From contig NZ_SMKT01000050.1 of the NCBI RefSeq assembly GCF_004348735.1, forward strand, positions 1 to 52,321: a stretch of 52,321 nucleotides of DNA. The letters run 5' to 3'. The translations under genes were made by a program, and so were the position numbers. The first letter of the stretch is position 1; each line of letters starts with the position of its first letter. The notes under the pieces are model-generated. The model did no database searches, was not told the DNA's origin, and worked only from the letters and a program-made list of their open reading frames with translations. Positions 36,817-45,563 of the stretch are shown one piece after another. The stretch is from Actinomadura sp. KC06. Its GTDB lineage: Bacteria; Actinomycetota; Actinomycetes; Streptosporangiales; Streptosporangiaceae.

Positions 36817-37971
36817 ATGACCGCCCGAGATCTTCCTGGCGCGTCGGCGTCGCAGCCGTCCGGTGAGGAGCCGCCGCCGGTCGCGGAGCCGAGCACGCCC
36901 GGGACCGAGGAGAACGCGACGTTCTGGGGCGGGACCGACGGGTCGGGGGAGTCGACGCGGAAGCGGCGGTGGCCGCGGGTGCTGGTTGCGATCGGCGTGT
37001 TCTTCGTCCTTGTCGTGGCGGGGATCGGGGGGCTGGTGTGGCAGCGGCAGTCGTCCTACAACGGCAACATCGACCGGATCCCCGGCGTGATGCCGGACGA
37101 CGGCGCGCGGCGCCCCGGCCCGAACATGAAAGGCACCGAGAACTGGCTGCTCGTCGGGTCGGACTCGCGCGCGGAGGCGGCCACGACCGGTGAGGGCAAC
37201 CAGGTCTGGAAGCCGGGCCAGCAGCGCACGGACACGATCATGCTGCTGCACCTGCCGGCCGACCGGAAGAAGGCCTACATCGTCTCGTTCCCGCGCGACT
37301 CGTGGGTCGACATCCCCGGCTACGGCAACCAGAAGATCAACGCGGCGTTCTCGTTCGGCGGGCCGAAGCTGCTGATCGAGACGATCGAGAACCTCACCGG
37401 CGTCCGGGTCGACCACTACGGGGCGATCGACTTCGAGGGGTTCAAGTCGATGACGGACGCGCTCGGCGGCGTCACCGTCAACATCAAGCAGAGCGTGTAC
37501 GACCCGGCGCGCAAGAAGCAGTGGACGGCCGGGAGGCAGAAGCTCGACGGCGAGGAGGCGCTGCTGTTCGTCCGGCAGCGCTACAACCTCCCGAACGGCG
37601 ACTTCGACCGGATCAAGCGGCAGCAGGCGTTCCTCGGCGCCCTCGCCAAGCAGGCCGCCGACCGCGGGACGCTCACCAACCCGCTGAAGCTCGACCGGTT
37701 CCTGTCCGCGCTCACCAAGTCGATCAGCGTGGACGAAGGGGTCTCGGCGGGCGACCTGCGTTCGCTCGCGGTGAGCATGCGGAGCGTGCGCGCGTCGGAC
37801 GTGATGTTCCTGACGGCCCCGCACAAGGGCACCGGCAGGCGCGGCAAGCAGAGCGTCGTCCTCCTCGACGGGACGAAGGCGCCCGCGCTGTTCGACGCCG
37901 TCAAGACCGCGCGCATGGCCGAGTACGTCCGGCAGCACGGCGGCGGCAACAGCCTCGGCACGGTCTCCTGA
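36817..37971 (+). CDS. LytR-CpsA-Psr (LCP) family cell-wall glycopolymer ligase
   Basis: A 384-residue protein: Pro/Glu-rich cytosolic N-terminus (1-48), one transmembrane helix (about 53-73, VLVAIGVFFVLVVAGIGGLV) and an extracytoplasmic LCP domain (about 105-290). Visible LCP signatures are NWLLVGSDSR, the RTDTIML segment, the SFPRDSWVDIPGYG motif with catalytic Arg and Asp, QKINAAFSFGG, and a second Arg-rich site FVRQRYNLPNGDFDRIKRQ. Such enzymes transfer polyprenyl-linked glycopolymers (arabinogalactan- or teichoic-acid-like) to peptidoglycan. The start is 6 nt behind a TAGCTT hexamer. It stands alone between hairpins and the proline dehydrogenase gene. Confidence 0.93.
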   Translation: MTARDLPGASASQPSGEEPPPVAEPSTPGTEENATFWGGTDGSGESTRKRRWPRVLVAIGVFFVLVVAGIGGLVWQRQSSYNGNIDRIPGVMPDDGARRPGPNMKGTENWLLVGSDSRAEAATTGEGNQVWKPGQQRTDTIMLLHLPADRKKAYIVSFPRDSWVDIPGYGNQKINAAFSFGGPKLLIETIENLTGVRVDHYGAIDFEGFKSMTDALGGVTVNIKQSVYDPARKKQWTAGRQKLDGEEALLFVRQRYNLPNGDFDRIKRQQAFLGALAKQAADRGTLTNPLKLDRFLSALTKSISVDEGVSAGDLRSLAVSMRSVRASDVMFLTAPHKGTGRRGKQSVVLLDGTKAPALFDAVKTARMAEYVRQHGGGNSLGTVS

Positions 37972-38073
37972 ACGAGGTGCCCTGATCGCCGGATTTCCGT
38001 GCGGGCATAACCTGGACATTGGGAGGGCCGTCCTCGGCCGGTGATCAGGCCCGTCGGACAAGGGGTTCGCAGA

Positions 38074-38994
38074 GTGCTTCGTCAGGCGTTGCTCGTCGCG
38101 TCGCGCAGCGGCGGCGCACGCAGGGTTGTGGAGACCGCTCCGTTCACGGGTGATGTCGTCCGCCGGTTCATCGCCGGTGAGACGATCGAGGACGCGGCCC
38201 GCGTCACCAGCGACCTCACAGGCGAAGGCTTGCTCGTGACCCTGGACGTCCTAGGCGAGGACACGCATGACAAGGGCCATGCAGAGGCGAACGTCCAGAA
38301 TTACGTCGAGCTACTGGAACGGCTTGGCGCGGCCAGTCTCGGTACACGCGCCGAGGTGTCGCTGAAGCTTTCGGCCATTGGCCAGACATTCGGCGAAGAC
38401 CTCGCCCTGGAGAACGCGCGCCGCATCTGTGCGGCCGCCCGTTCGGCCAGTACGACGGTCACTCTCGACATGGAGGAGCACACCACCGTCGACTCGACGC
38501 TGAGAATCGTTCACGAACTGCGGCGCGATTTCCCGGATGTGGGTGCCGTCATCCAGGCGTACCTGCGGCGGGCCGAGGAGCACTGCGCGGAACTGGCGTA
38601 CGAGGGTTCGCGCGTAAGGCTGTGCAAGGGCGCCTACGCAGCACCCACCGCGGTCGCGTTCACCGACAGGGAAGAGGTCGACAAGTCCTTCGTGCGGTGC
38701 ATGAAGGTACTGATGGCCGGTAAGGGCTACCCGATGCTCGCCACGCACGACCCACGGCTCATCGACATCGCCGGTGCGCTGTCCGTCCTGAACGAGCGCG
38801 ACGCGGACACGTTCGAGTACCAGATGCTTTACGGCATCCGTCCGCAGGAGCAGCGGAGGCTCGCGGCCCACGGCGCGCAGGTCCGCGTCTACGTCGCGTA
38901 CGGCCGCGATTGGTACGAGTACTTCATGCGGCGCCTCGCGGAGCGTCCCGCCAACCTCCGCTTCTTCATGCGCTCCCTGGTCGGACGCTCCTGA
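38074..38994 (+). CDS. Proline dehydrogenase (monofunctional)
   Basis: FAD enzyme oxidising proline to pyrroline-5-carboxylate. The 306-residue TIM barrel carries EVSLKLSAIGQTF, TVTLDMEEHTTVDSTL, GAVIQAYLRRAEEHCAEL, VRLCKGAYAAP, MLATHDPRLI, FEYQMLYGIRP and VYVAYGRDWYEYFMRRLAERPANL, the conserved ProDH segments including the C-terminal substrate-binding YxxxRRxxE pattern. The GTG at 38074 is preferred because AAGGGG lies 8 bp before it and the start matches relatives; a GTG at 38041 is possible. A TAACCT -10 candidate is at 38008. It lies next to proC, which runs the opposite reaction. Confidence 0.93.
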   Translation: MLRQALLVASRSGGARRVVETAPFTGDVVRRFIAGETIEDAARVTSDLTGEGLLVTLDVLGEDTHDKGHAEANVQNYVELLERLGAASLGTRAEVSLKLSAIGQTFGEDLALENARRICAAARSASTTVTLDMEEHTTVDSTLRIVHELRRDFPDVGAVIQAYLRRAEEHCAELAYEGSRVRLCKGAYAAPTAVAFTDREEVDKSFVRCMKVLMAGKGYPMLATHDPRLIDIAGALSVLNERDADTFEYQMLYGIRPQEQRRLAAHGAQVRVYVAYGRDWYEYFMRRLAERPANLRFFMRSLVGRS

Positions 38995-39055
38995 ACCCGC
39001 CCGCCCACCGGCACCGCTATAGGCTGGACGCGTCGTTGAATCCCCACGTCAAGGT

Positions 39056-39856
39056 ATGTCGATGATCGCGATTCTGGGTGCCGGGAAGATGGGCGAGGCG
39101 CTGCTGTCCGGGGTGCTCCGGGCCGGCCGCCGCCCGTCGGAGCTGATGGCGACCGCGCGCCGCGAGGAGCGGGGCGCGCTGCTGCGCGAGCGGTACGGGA
39201 TCGAGATCGTCCCGAACGCGGAGGCCGCCGCGACGGCCGAGACGCTGATCCTCGCCGTGAAACCCCAGGACATGGGCGTCCTGCTGGACGAGATCGGCCC
39301 GCACGTCCCGTCCGGCCGGCTGGTCATCTCGATGGCGGCGGGCATCACGACCGGGTTCATCGAGGCGCGGCTGCCCGAGGACATGCCGGTCGTGCGCGTC
39401 ATGTCGAACACGCCCGTCCATGTGGACGAGGCGATGAGCGTGATCTCGCCCGGCTCGCACGCGGGCGAGGAGCACCTGAAGCTGACGGAGGAGCTGCTGT
39501 CCCCGGTCGGCAAGGTGCTGCGCATCCCCGAGTCGCTGCAGGACGGCGCGACGGCCCTGTCCGGCAGCGGCCCCGCGTACTTCTACTACCTCGTCGAGGC
39601 GATGGTGGACGCGGGCATCCTGCTCGGCATGCCGCGCGCCGCCGCGCTGGAGATGGTCATCCAGTCGGCCGTGGGCGCCGCCGTCATGCTCCGCGACTCC
39701 GGCGAGCATCCGGTGCTGCTGCGCGAGGCCGTCACGTCCCCGGGCGGGACGACGATCTCCGCGATCCGCGAGCTGGAGCGGCACGGCGTCCGCGCCGCCG
39801 TCCTGGAGGCCATCGAGGCGGCCCGCGACCGGGGCAGCGAACTCGCCAGCGGCTGA
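39056..39856 (+). CDS. proC: Pyrroline-5-carboxylate reductase
   Basis: Reduces pyrroline-5-carboxylate to proline with NAD(P)H, last step of proline synthesis. The 266-residue protein has the N-terminal Rossmann motif ILGAGKMGEALLSG, LAVKPQDM, RVMSNTPVHVDEAMSV, and the C-terminal dimerisation domain with ALSGSGPAYFYYLVEAMVDA and the SPGGTTISAI signature near the end. The ATG at 39056 or the ATG two codons later (39062) could be the start. TAGGCT at 39020-39025 is a plausible -10. It is adjacent to proline dehydrogenase but has its own promoter-like sequence. Confidence 0.95.
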   Translation: MSMIAILGAGKMGEALLSGVLRAGRRPSELMATARREERGALLRERYGIEIVPNAEAAATAETLILAVKPQDMGVLLDEIGPHVPSGRLVISMAAGITTGFIEARLPEDMPVVRVMSNTPVHVDEAMSVISPGSHAGEEHLKLTEELLSPVGKVLRIPESLQDGATALSGSGPAYFYYLVEAMVDAGILLGMPRAAALEMVIQSAVGAAVMLRDSGEHPVLLREAVTSPGGTTISAIRELERHGVRAAVLEAIEAARDRGSELASG

Positions 39857-39941
39857 CCCGCCACGAAGCCCCGGACGAACCGGACAAAAGTTCATCCTTG
39901 AACCATTGAGCCGATCCGGGGTCCCCACCCGTGTAGGAAGT

Positions 39942-40376
39942 ATGGGACTTCTACTCCGCCTGCTCGTCGCCGCCGGACTGGCGGCGGACGCCATCGTGCA
40001 CTGGAGGTTCGCGCCCGAGATGGCCTTCGTCCAGGGCGGCTCCATCGACGGCGAGCTGCTCTTCCGCGTCCAGGCGGCGGTCGCCGGCGTCGTCGCGGTC
40101 GTGATCCTCACCTACGCGACCCGCTGGGCGTACGCGCTGGCCTTCCTCGTGGCGGGCAGCGCGGTGGGCGCGATCGTCTTCTACTACTACGTCGACGCCG
40201 GGGCGATCGGACCGCTGCCCGCCATGTACGAGCCCGTCTGGTACACGGAGAAGACGATCAGCCTGGTCGGCGAGGGCGTCGCGACGCTCGCCGCCCTGGC
40301 CGGCTTCGTCACCGCGTCCCGCGCGAAACGCGAGGACGAGGACGCCCGCGCCCCGGAGCCCGCGACCCGCCTCTGA
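39942..40376 (+). CDS. Small integral membrane protein of unknown function
   Basis: A 144-residue protein with four predicted transmembrane segments: LLLRLLVAAGLAADAIVHW, VQAAVAGVVAVVILTYA, YALAFLVAGSAVGAIVFYYY and VGEGVATLAALAGFVTA, and a charged C-terminal tail rich in Glu/Asp/Arg/Pro. The ATG at 39942 starts directly at the first helix and is preferred to an upstream in-frame start at 39906. Similar four-helix proteins are common in actinomycetes without assigned function. It precedes the AcuC gene. Confidence 0.7.
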   Translation: MGLLLRLLVAAGLAADAIVHWRFAPEMAFVQGGSIDGELLFRVQAAVAGVVAVVILTYATRWAYALAFLVAGSAVGAIVFYYYVDAGAIGPLPAMYEPVWYTEKTISLVGEGVATLAALAGFVTASRAKREDEDARAPEPATRL

Positions 40377-40400
40377 CCGAGCCTGATTTGGGGGCCGCGA

Positions 40401-40406
40401 TACCGT
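40401..40406 (+). promoter_or_regulatory. -10 element of the acuC-type gene
   Basis: TACCGT ends exactly 6 nt before the ATG at 40413; no Shine-Dalgarno. Confidence 0.5.
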
Positions 40407-40412
40407 GAGGGC

Positions 40413-41627
40413 ATGAGCAGCGCCGCGTCCCCCCTCCGGTCCGGTCCCGAGAACTGCGGGCTGGAGATCTTCTGGGACGAGCGGCTCATCTCCTACGATT
40501 TCGGCCCCGGGCATCCCATGAACCCGGTGCGCGTCGAGCTGACGATGGCGCTGGCGCGGGAGCTCGGCGTCCTGGACCGTCCCAACGTGACCGTGTCCGG
40601 ATTCGACGCCGCGGACGACAAGCTGCTCCGGCTCGTCCACGAGGAGGGCTACATCGCGGCGGTGAAGCACGCCGGCGCGACCGGGACGCCCGACCCCCGG
40701 CACGGCCTCGGCACCCCCGACAATCCCGTGTTCCTCGGCATGCACGAGGCGTCGGCGCTGGTCGCGGGCGCGTCCGTCGCCGCGGCCGAGGCCGTGTGGA
40801 CGGGACGCGCCGAGCACGCCGCCAACATCTCCGGCGGCCTGCACCACGCCCTCAGCGGCGGCGCCAGCGGGTTCTGCGTCTACAACGACCCGGCCATCGC
40901 GATCGCGTGGCTGCTGGACAACGGCGCCGAGCGCGTCGCGTACGTCGACATCGACGTCCATCACGGCGATGGCGTCCAGGCCGCCTTCTACGACGACCCG
41001 CGCGTCATGACGATCAGCCTGCACGAGACGCCGCGGACGCTGTTCCCCGGCACCGGCTTCCCGGACGAGACCGGCGCCGAGGGGACGTCCGTCAACATCT
41101 CCCTGCCGCCCGGCACCGGCGACGGCCCGTGGCTGCGCGCGTTCGACGCGATCATTCCGCCGCTGCTGCGCCGGTTCCGCCCGGACGTCCTCGTCACGCA
41201 GCACGGCGCGGACGGCCACGCGCTCGACCCGCTCGCGCACCTGACCCTCAGCGTCGACGGCCAGCGCACCGCGTACAGCCTGCTGCACCGGCTCGCGCAC
41301 GAGACCGCGGGCGGCCGCTGGATCGCCACCGGAGGCGGCGGCTACGAGCTGGTCCAGGTCGTGCCGAGGGCGTGGACGCACCTGCTGGCGGAGGCGGCGG
41401 GCGGGCCGATCCCGCCCGACACCCCGACGCCCGAGGGGTGGCGCGAGATCGCCCGGCACCGGACCGGCGAGATCGCCCCGCTCCGGATGACCGACGGCAC
41501 GGACGAGGTGCGGATCAGCAGGTGGGGGGACGGCTACGACCCGGGAAGCCCCGTCGACCAGGCGGTCCTGGCGACGCGGCGCGCGGTGTTCCCCGAGCAC
41601 GGCCTCGACCCGATGACGGACGAGTGA
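40413..41627 (+). CDS. acuC: AcuC-type histone-deacetylase-family protein
   Basis: Zinc-dependent deacetylase of the arginase/deacetylase fold; B. subtilis AcuC removes acetyl groups from acetyl-CoA synthetase. The 404-residue protein shows FGPGHPMNPVRVE, SGGLHHALSGGASGFCVYND (tandem His of the charge relay), YVDIDVHHGDGVQ (zinc-binding Asp and His), MTISLHE, TQHGADGHALDPLAHL (zinc-binding Asp) and TGGGGYELV. Substrates here are unknown; acetylated metabolic enzymes are most likely. A phosphatase gene follows after 7 bp, so the two are co-transcribed. Confidence 0.9.
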   Translation: MSSAASPLRSGPENCGLEIFWDERLISYDFGPGHPMNPVRVELTMALARELGVLDRPNVTVSGFDAADDKLLRLVHEEGYIAAVKHAGATGTPDPRHGLGTPDNPVFLGMHEASALVAGASVAAAEAVWTGRAEHAANISGGLHHALSGGASGFCVYNDPAIAIAWLLDNGAERVAYVDIDVHHGDGVQAAFYDDPRVMTISLHETPRTLFPGTGFPDETGAEGTSVNISLPPGTGDGPWLRAFDAIIPPLLRRFRPDVLVTQHGADGHALDPLAHLTLSVDGQRTAYSLLHRLAHETAGGRWIATGGGGYELVQVVPRAWTHLLAEAAGGPIPPDTPTPEGWREIARHRTGEIAPLRMTDGTDEVRISRWGDGYDPGSPVDQAVLATRRAVFPEHGLDPMTDE

Positions 41628-41634
41628 GGCGCGC

Positions 41635-42492
41635 GTGAACCCGGTACCGACGCGCGACGAGCTGCGCGCCCACCTGGTGCGGACGATGATCGCCGGCGAT
41701 GTCGCGACCCCGCGCCAGAACAACCTGCTGCACTACCGGCGGATGGCCGCGGGCCACCCGTACTACCAGTTCGGCCTTGAGCTCAAGCCCTCGTGGACGG
41801 AGCAGACCGTCCTGGAGATGATGGTCGAGCGCTGCGGCGTGAACGCCGACCCCCGGCACGGGTACGGCGACGACACCATCGACCCGGAGATCACGCTCGA
41901 CACCCTGGAGGCGATGGGCGACCGCATCGGCCTCGCCGCCCGCCGCCGGGAGAGCGTGATCCTCGCGACCGGCCATCCGTCGACGCTGGGGCCGCTGTAC
42001 CAGGCCGTCGCGCGGGCGCTGGAGGAGGCCGGCTGCCGGCTCCTCACCCCCGCCGCCGGCTGGACGTACGAGATCGAGACCGGCTACGGCGGCTCCGACC
42101 TGCGCCGCATCGTCTACGCCGAGCCCGGCGTGGCCATGCTCGAAGACTGCGGCGCGGCGGGGGTTCGCCAGGCGCAGCACACCCACGACTCCCTCCCGAT
42201 GGAGACCATGCTCCACGAGCTGGCCACTACCGCTCCAGCGGACTCTCCGGAGGCTAAACCTGATTTTTGGCCGGATCTGGCCATTGCCGATCACGGCTGG
42301 GCGGGAGCCGCCGGGCAGGCGGGCATCGACACCGTCGGTTTCGCGGACTGTAACGATCCCGCGCTGTTCGCCGGCGCCGCCGAAGGCAAGATCGACGTCG
42401 CCGTCCCGCTCGACGACGGCGTGGCCCCGCGGCACTACGCGCCTCTGACCGCCTACATCCTCGACCGCGCGGGGCTCGGCCCTTCCGCCTGA
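41635..42492 (+). CDS. Conserved actinobacterial phosphatase-like protein
   Basis: A 285-residue cytoplasmic protein resembling the family annotated as 'phosphatase' beside acuC/proC in streptomycetes. Conserved pieces are AGDVATPRQNNLLHYRR, MMVERCGVNADPRHGYGDDTIDPEITLDTLEAM, ILATGHPSTLGPLYQAVARALEEAGC, the QHTHDSLPMETML region, IADHGWAGAAGQAGIDTVGFADCNDPAL and VAVPLDDGVAPRHYAPLTAYIL. The Gly-His-Pro, Asp-His-Gly and Asp-Asp-Gly patches could bind metal or phosphate. The precise reaction is not established, so the name is only a family label. The GTG at 41635 follows the acuC stop closely. Confidence 0.75.
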   Translation: MNPVPTRDELRAHLVRTMIAGDVATPRQNNLLHYRRMAAGHPYYQFGLELKPSWTEQTVLEMMVERCGVNADPRHGYGDDTIDPEITLDTLEAMGDRIGLAARRRESVILATGHPSTLGPLYQAVARALEEAGCRLLTPAAGWTYEIETGYGGSDLRRIVYAEPGVAMLEDCGAAGVRQAQHTHDSLPMETMLHELATTAPADSPEAKPDFWPDLAIADHGWAGAAGQAGIDTVGFADCNDPALFAGAAEGKIDVAVPLDDGVAPRHYAPLTAYILDRAGLGPSA

Positions 42493-42547
42493 CCTTCCTC
42501 GTCCCCGGCCGCCCGGCCCTCCTGCGCCACGTGCCCGGCCGTCCCTG

Positions 42548-42566
42548 CTGTCACTGCGTGTGACAG
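42548..42566. terminator. Hairpin after the phosphatase-like gene
   Basis: CTGTCAC (42548-42554) pairs with GTGACAG (42560-42566) around TGCGT. It could be a terminator of the acuC unit or a binding site. 42567-42755 shows no gene. Confidence 0.45.
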
Positions 42567-42755
42567 GGCTGCCGTAACGGGACGGATGGGCTTGCGCGAC
42601 GCCACCGGGAGCATCGGAACCGCAGGTCAACACGGGGTTCTGGTTGACAACCGTTCGCCGCGCCACGCGTGGTGCCGTCAGGTCCACCCTCCGAGGGGAT
42701 TAGCACTGTGTCCTCCTGGTCAGGTCGGGATACGGAAATGTGCGGAACTCCCCTC

Positions 42756-42783
42756 TTGCGACTGCCGATACGCGATTTACGCT
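42756..42783 (+). promoter_or_regulatory. Promoter of the small excisionase-like HTH gene
   Basis: TTGCGA (42756-42761), 16-bp spacer, TACGCT (42778-42783), about 72 bp before the ATG at 42856. The leader contains a GGAGGAA directly after the -10 that is not used by this gene. Confidence 0.5.
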
Positions 42784-42855
42784 GGAGGAAGTACACGTGC
42801 GTGATCAAAGTCACCCGAAGGGCCGGTGCGCGGCACGTGTGGAAGAGGGCGTCCG

Positions 42856-43059
42856 ATGACCTCAGGCGAGCGACCTCTGAGCGAGGTCAGGTTCCTGACC
42901 GTGGCCGAAGTGGCGGCGGTGATGCGGGTGTCCAAGATGACCGTCTACCGCCTCGTCCACTCGGGCGAGCTTCCCGCGATCCGCGTGGGCCGCTCGTTCC
43001 GGGTTCCCGAGCAGGCCGTTCACGATTACCTGCGCGACGCGTACATCGAAGCCGGATAA
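42856..43059 (+). CDS. Excisionase/BldC-like helix-turn-helix DNA-binding protein
   Basis: A 67-residue protein that is a single MerR/excisionase-type winged HTH: FLTVAEVAAVMRVSKMTVYR, then LVHSGELPAIRVGRSFRVPE, then AVHDYLRDAYIEAG. Nearly identical small proteins are found at this location (before a bTHX-like ribosomal peptide and an epimerase) across actinomycetes, which argues for a chromosomal regulator rather than a phage excisionase. The ATG at 42856 is preceded by GGAAGAGGG; an in-frame GTG at 42826 has no such site. A perfect hairpin follows the gene. Confidence 0.9.
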   Translation: MTSGERPLSEVRFLTVAEVAAVMRVSKMTVYRLVHSGELPAIRVGRSFRVPEQAVHDYLRDAYIEAG

Positions 43060-43119
43060 CGGGTAAGGGCGGGGGATGACCCCGCCGCCTACTCCATACC
43101 CGGCCGTGCAGGGGGCGTC

Positions 43120-43143
43120 GGGACGGTTCCCCGGAACCGTCCC
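43120..43143 (+). terminator. Terminator of the excisionase-like HTH gene
   Basis: GGGACGGTT (43120-43128) pairs with AACCGTCCC (43135-43143) around CCCCGG (inner bases can extend the stem). The remaining 43144-43448 has no supported gene apart from a TACCCT hexamer near 43363 that may serve the next gene. Confidence 0.75.
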
Positions 43144-43448
43144 GAAGCTGGGGAAGCAAGACGAGGACCGGGACGACGGTCCGGACACCGGGCGGGACGG
43201 GCGGTGGCGCGTACAGCGCCCACCGGACGGGCCCGTCCGCGCGAAACGGTGCCCGGCGTCGCGCGACGCGCGGCGCCAGGCTCCGCACGCCAGGTGCTTG
43301 GCTCTGCACGCCCATCGCGCGGCCCACCGGCGTGACCCGCCCCGTACAGCGGTACCCTTGGGCGGCGGACCGTGCGCGCACTTCGAGCGAAGCTCGCCGG
43401 CGGCACGCCCGCCTCCTGCACATCACCCGAAATGCCGAGCGAGGTCCC

Positions 43449-43547
43449 GTGGGCTCTGTCATCAAGAAGCGGCGCAAGAGGATGGCCAAGAAGAAGCACC
43501 GCAAGCTGCTGAAGAAGACGCGCATCCAGCGTCGCAACAAGAAGTAG
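43449..43547 (+). CDS. bTHX-like small ribosomal protein (AURKAIP1/COX24 domain)
   Basis: A 32-residue, extremely basic peptide: MGSVIKKRRKRMAKKKHRKL followed by LKKTRIQRRNKK. This is the conserved actinobacterial short protein carrying the AURKAIP1/COX24 C-terminal domain, found on the small ribosomal subunit. The GTG at 43449 follows GAGG; the frame is open upstream but lacks codon bias. Its position between the HTH gene and the epimerase is conserved in actinomycetes. It is easily missed because of its size. Confidence 0.9.
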   Translation: MGSVIKKRRKRMAKKKHRKLLKKTRIQRRNKK

Positions 43548-43588
43548 TCGTCACGCCGGCCATTCAGCCGTAAGGGGTGGGGCGCACC

Positions 43589-44605
43589 ATGTCCTCCATG
43601 CCCGCCGCCGCGGCCCGTGTCGTCCTCGTCACGGGCGTCTCCCGTTTCCTGGGGGCGCGGGTCGCGAACACCCTTCAAGCCGACCCCGGCATCGAGCGCG
43701 TCATCGGCGTCGACACCGTGCCGCCGGACGCGTCTCTCGGCGTGCCGCTCGGACGCACCGAGTTCGTCCGCGTCGACATCCGCACCCCGAGCATCGCGAA
43801 CCTCATCGCCTCGGCCGGGGTCGACACCGTGGTGCACCTCCACCTCGTCACCTCCTCGTCCGTCCCGCGGGCGAAGGTGAAGGAGCTCAACGTCATCGGC
43901 ACGATGCAGCTGCTCGCGGCCTGCCAGCGCTCGCCCGACATGCGCAAGCTCGTCGTGCGGTCCTCGGCCGCCGTGTACGGCTCCTCGCCGATGGACCCGG
44001 CCGTGTTCACCGAGCTGGACGAGCCCGTCGAGAGCCCGAAGTCCGGGTACGCCAAGGACGCGGTCGAGGTCGAGGGGTACGTCCGCGGGCTGACGCGGCG
44101 CCGGTCCGACCTGACGGTGTCGGTGCTGCGGTTCGCGAACGTCCTCGGGCCCGGCGTCGACTCCCCGCTGACCCGGTACCTGCGGCTGCCCGTCGTCCCG
44201 ACGGTGCTGGGCTTCGATCCGCGGCTGCAGTTCGTCCACGAGGACGACGGCGTCGAGGTGCTGCGCCGCATGACGGTCGAGGAGCATCCCGGCTGCTTCA
44301 ACGTCGCGGGCGACGGCGTCCTGCTGCTCTCCCAGGCGCTCCGCCGTGCCGGACGCCCCTATATGCCCGTCCCGTCGCCGTCCCTCTCGATGCTCGGCGA
44401 CATGGGACGCCGCTTCGCCGGCCTGTCCGGGTTCTCGCCGGAACTGCTGCGCTGGCTGACGTACGGCCGCGTCATCGACACCACGGCCCTGGCGAACGAG
44501 CTGTCCTGGCACCCGAAGTACAGCTCCGAGGCCGCCTTCGCCGACTTCGCCGCCGCCCAGGGCTTCGGCGCCAACCCGCTGACCGCGCTCTTGGGACGGC
44601 CCTGA
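43589..44605 (+). CDS. NAD-dependent epimerase/dehydratase family protein
   Basis: A 338-residue extended-SDR protein: VVLVTGVSRFLGARVANTL (a variant of the TGxxGxxG nucleotide-binding motif, here TGVSRFLG), DTVVHLHLV, SSAAVYGSSPMDP, the YxxxK catalytic pair in SGYAKDAVEVEGY, and RFANVLGPGVDSPLTRYL. The substrate is unknown; relatives are fused in operon with the next acyltransferase in many actinobacteria, suggesting a role in a lipid or glycolipid. The ATG at 43589 follows AAGGGGTGG; a GTG at 43577 is possible. Its stop overlaps the acyltransferase start (TGATG). Confidence 0.87.
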   Translation: MSSMPAAAARVVLVTGVSRFLGARVANTLQADPGIERVIGVDTVPPDASLGVPLGRTEFVRVDIRTPSIANLIASAGVDTVVHLHLVTSSSVPRAKVKELNVIGTMQLLAACQRSPDMRKLVVRSSAAVYGSSPMDPAVFTELDEPVESPKSGYAKDAVEVEGYVRGLTRRRSDLTVSVLRFANVLGPGVDSPLTRYLRLPVVPTVLGFDPRLQFVHEDDGVEVLRRMTVEEHPGCFNVAGDGVLLLSQALRRAGRPYMPVPSPSLSMLGDMGRRFAGLSGFSPELLRWLTYGRVIDTTALANELSWHPKYSSEAAFADFAAAQGFGANPLTALLGRP

Positions 44606-45534
44606 TGATGAACGCCCACCACGAGGACGACGACGACCAGGACGCACAGGTCATCCGCCTCGACACCGCCCGCCAGGACGACGGCGACGCCGCTGACGAA
44701 CGCAGCCCATTGGAACGAGGCATAGCCTCTGGCCTGGCATTTCTGCGCCGCCGCCTGTCCGGCGAATACGAGGTCGACGAGTTCGGCTACGACCCCGAGT
44801 TCAACTCCACGCTCCTCCTGCCGCTCGCCCGCGCCCTGTACGAGCACTGGTTCCGCGTCGAGCTCGGGGGCGTCGAGAACGTCCCGGACGGCGGCGCCCT
44901 CGTCGTCGCGAACCACTCCGGCGTCATCCCCCTCGACGCGCTCATGCTGTCGGTCGCCCTGCACGACCACGCCGACCGCCAGATCCGCCTGCTCGGGGCC
45001 GACCTCGTCTACCAGATCCCGATCCTCGGGCACCTGTCCCGCAAGGCCGGGCACACCCTCGCCTGCCAGGCCGACGCGGCGCGCCTCCTCGGCAAGGGCG
45101 AACTCGTCGGCGTGTTCCCTGAGGGCTTCAAGGGCGTTGGCAAGCCGTTCGCCGAGCGGTACCGGCTCCAGCGCTTCGGCCGCGGCGGCTTCGTCGGCAC
45201 CGCGCTGCGCGCCGGGGTCCCGATCGTCCCGTGCGCCATCGTCGGCGCCGAGGAGATCTACCCGAAGATCGCCGATGTGAAGCCGCTGGCCCGCCTGCTC
45301 GGCCTCCCGTACTTCCCGATCACCCCGACGTTCCCGCTGCTCGGACCGGCCGGGCTCGTCCCGCTGCCGTCCAAGTGGATGATCCAGTTCGGCGAGCCCA
45401 TGACCCTGGACGAGTACGACGCCGACACCGCCGACGACCCCATGACGGTGTTCGACATCACCGATCACGTCCGCGAGAACGTCCAGCAGATGCTCTACGA
45501 GACGCTTTTGCGCCGAGGCCCCGCCTTCCTCTGA
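44605..45534 (+). CDS. Lysophospholipid/1-acylglycerol-3-phosphate acyltransferase-like protein
   Basis: A 309-residue protein with an acidic N-terminal tail (HHEDDDDQDAQ) and a PlsC-type domain: the NHSGVIPLDAL block gives the His-x4-Asp catalytic pair (H-S-G-V-I-P-L-D variant with an added residue as in this family), GADLVYQIPILG, VGVFPEGFKG (phosphate-binding), and GFVGTALRAGVPIVPCAIVGAEE. It likely acylates a lysophospholipid or related lipid at the membrane. It is translationally coupled to the epimerase gene (start shares a base with its stop). Confidence 0.87.
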   Translation: MMNAHHEDDDDQDAQVIRLDTARQDDGDAADERSPLERGIASGLAFLRRRLSGEYEVDEFGYDPEFNSTLLLPLARALYEHWFRVELGGVENVPDGGALVVANHSGVIPLDALMLSVALHDHADRQIRLLGADLVYQIPILGHLSRKAGHTLACQADAARLLGKGELVGVFPEGFKGVGKPFAERYRLQRFGRGGFVGTALRAGVPIVPCAIVGAEEIYPKIADVKPLARLLGLPYFPITPTFPLLGPAGLVPLPSKWMIQFGEPMTLDEYDADTADDPMTVFDITDHVRENVQQMLYETLLRRGPAFL

Positions 45535-45551
45535 CCGGCGCATCCCCGCCC

Positions 45552-45557
45552 TAGAGT
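45552..45557 (+). promoter_or_regulatory. -10 element of the LtrA-type gene
   Basis: TAGAGT ends exactly 6 nt before the ATG at 45564; no Shine-Dalgarno. Confidence 0.5.
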
Positions 45558-45563
45558 GAGCGC

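Noticed and set aside
42856..43059. Phage excisionase, marker of an integrated element
   Set aside because: No integrase or att sites are nearby, and the gene sits in a conserved chromosomal neighbourhood with the bTHX-like gene and epimerase.
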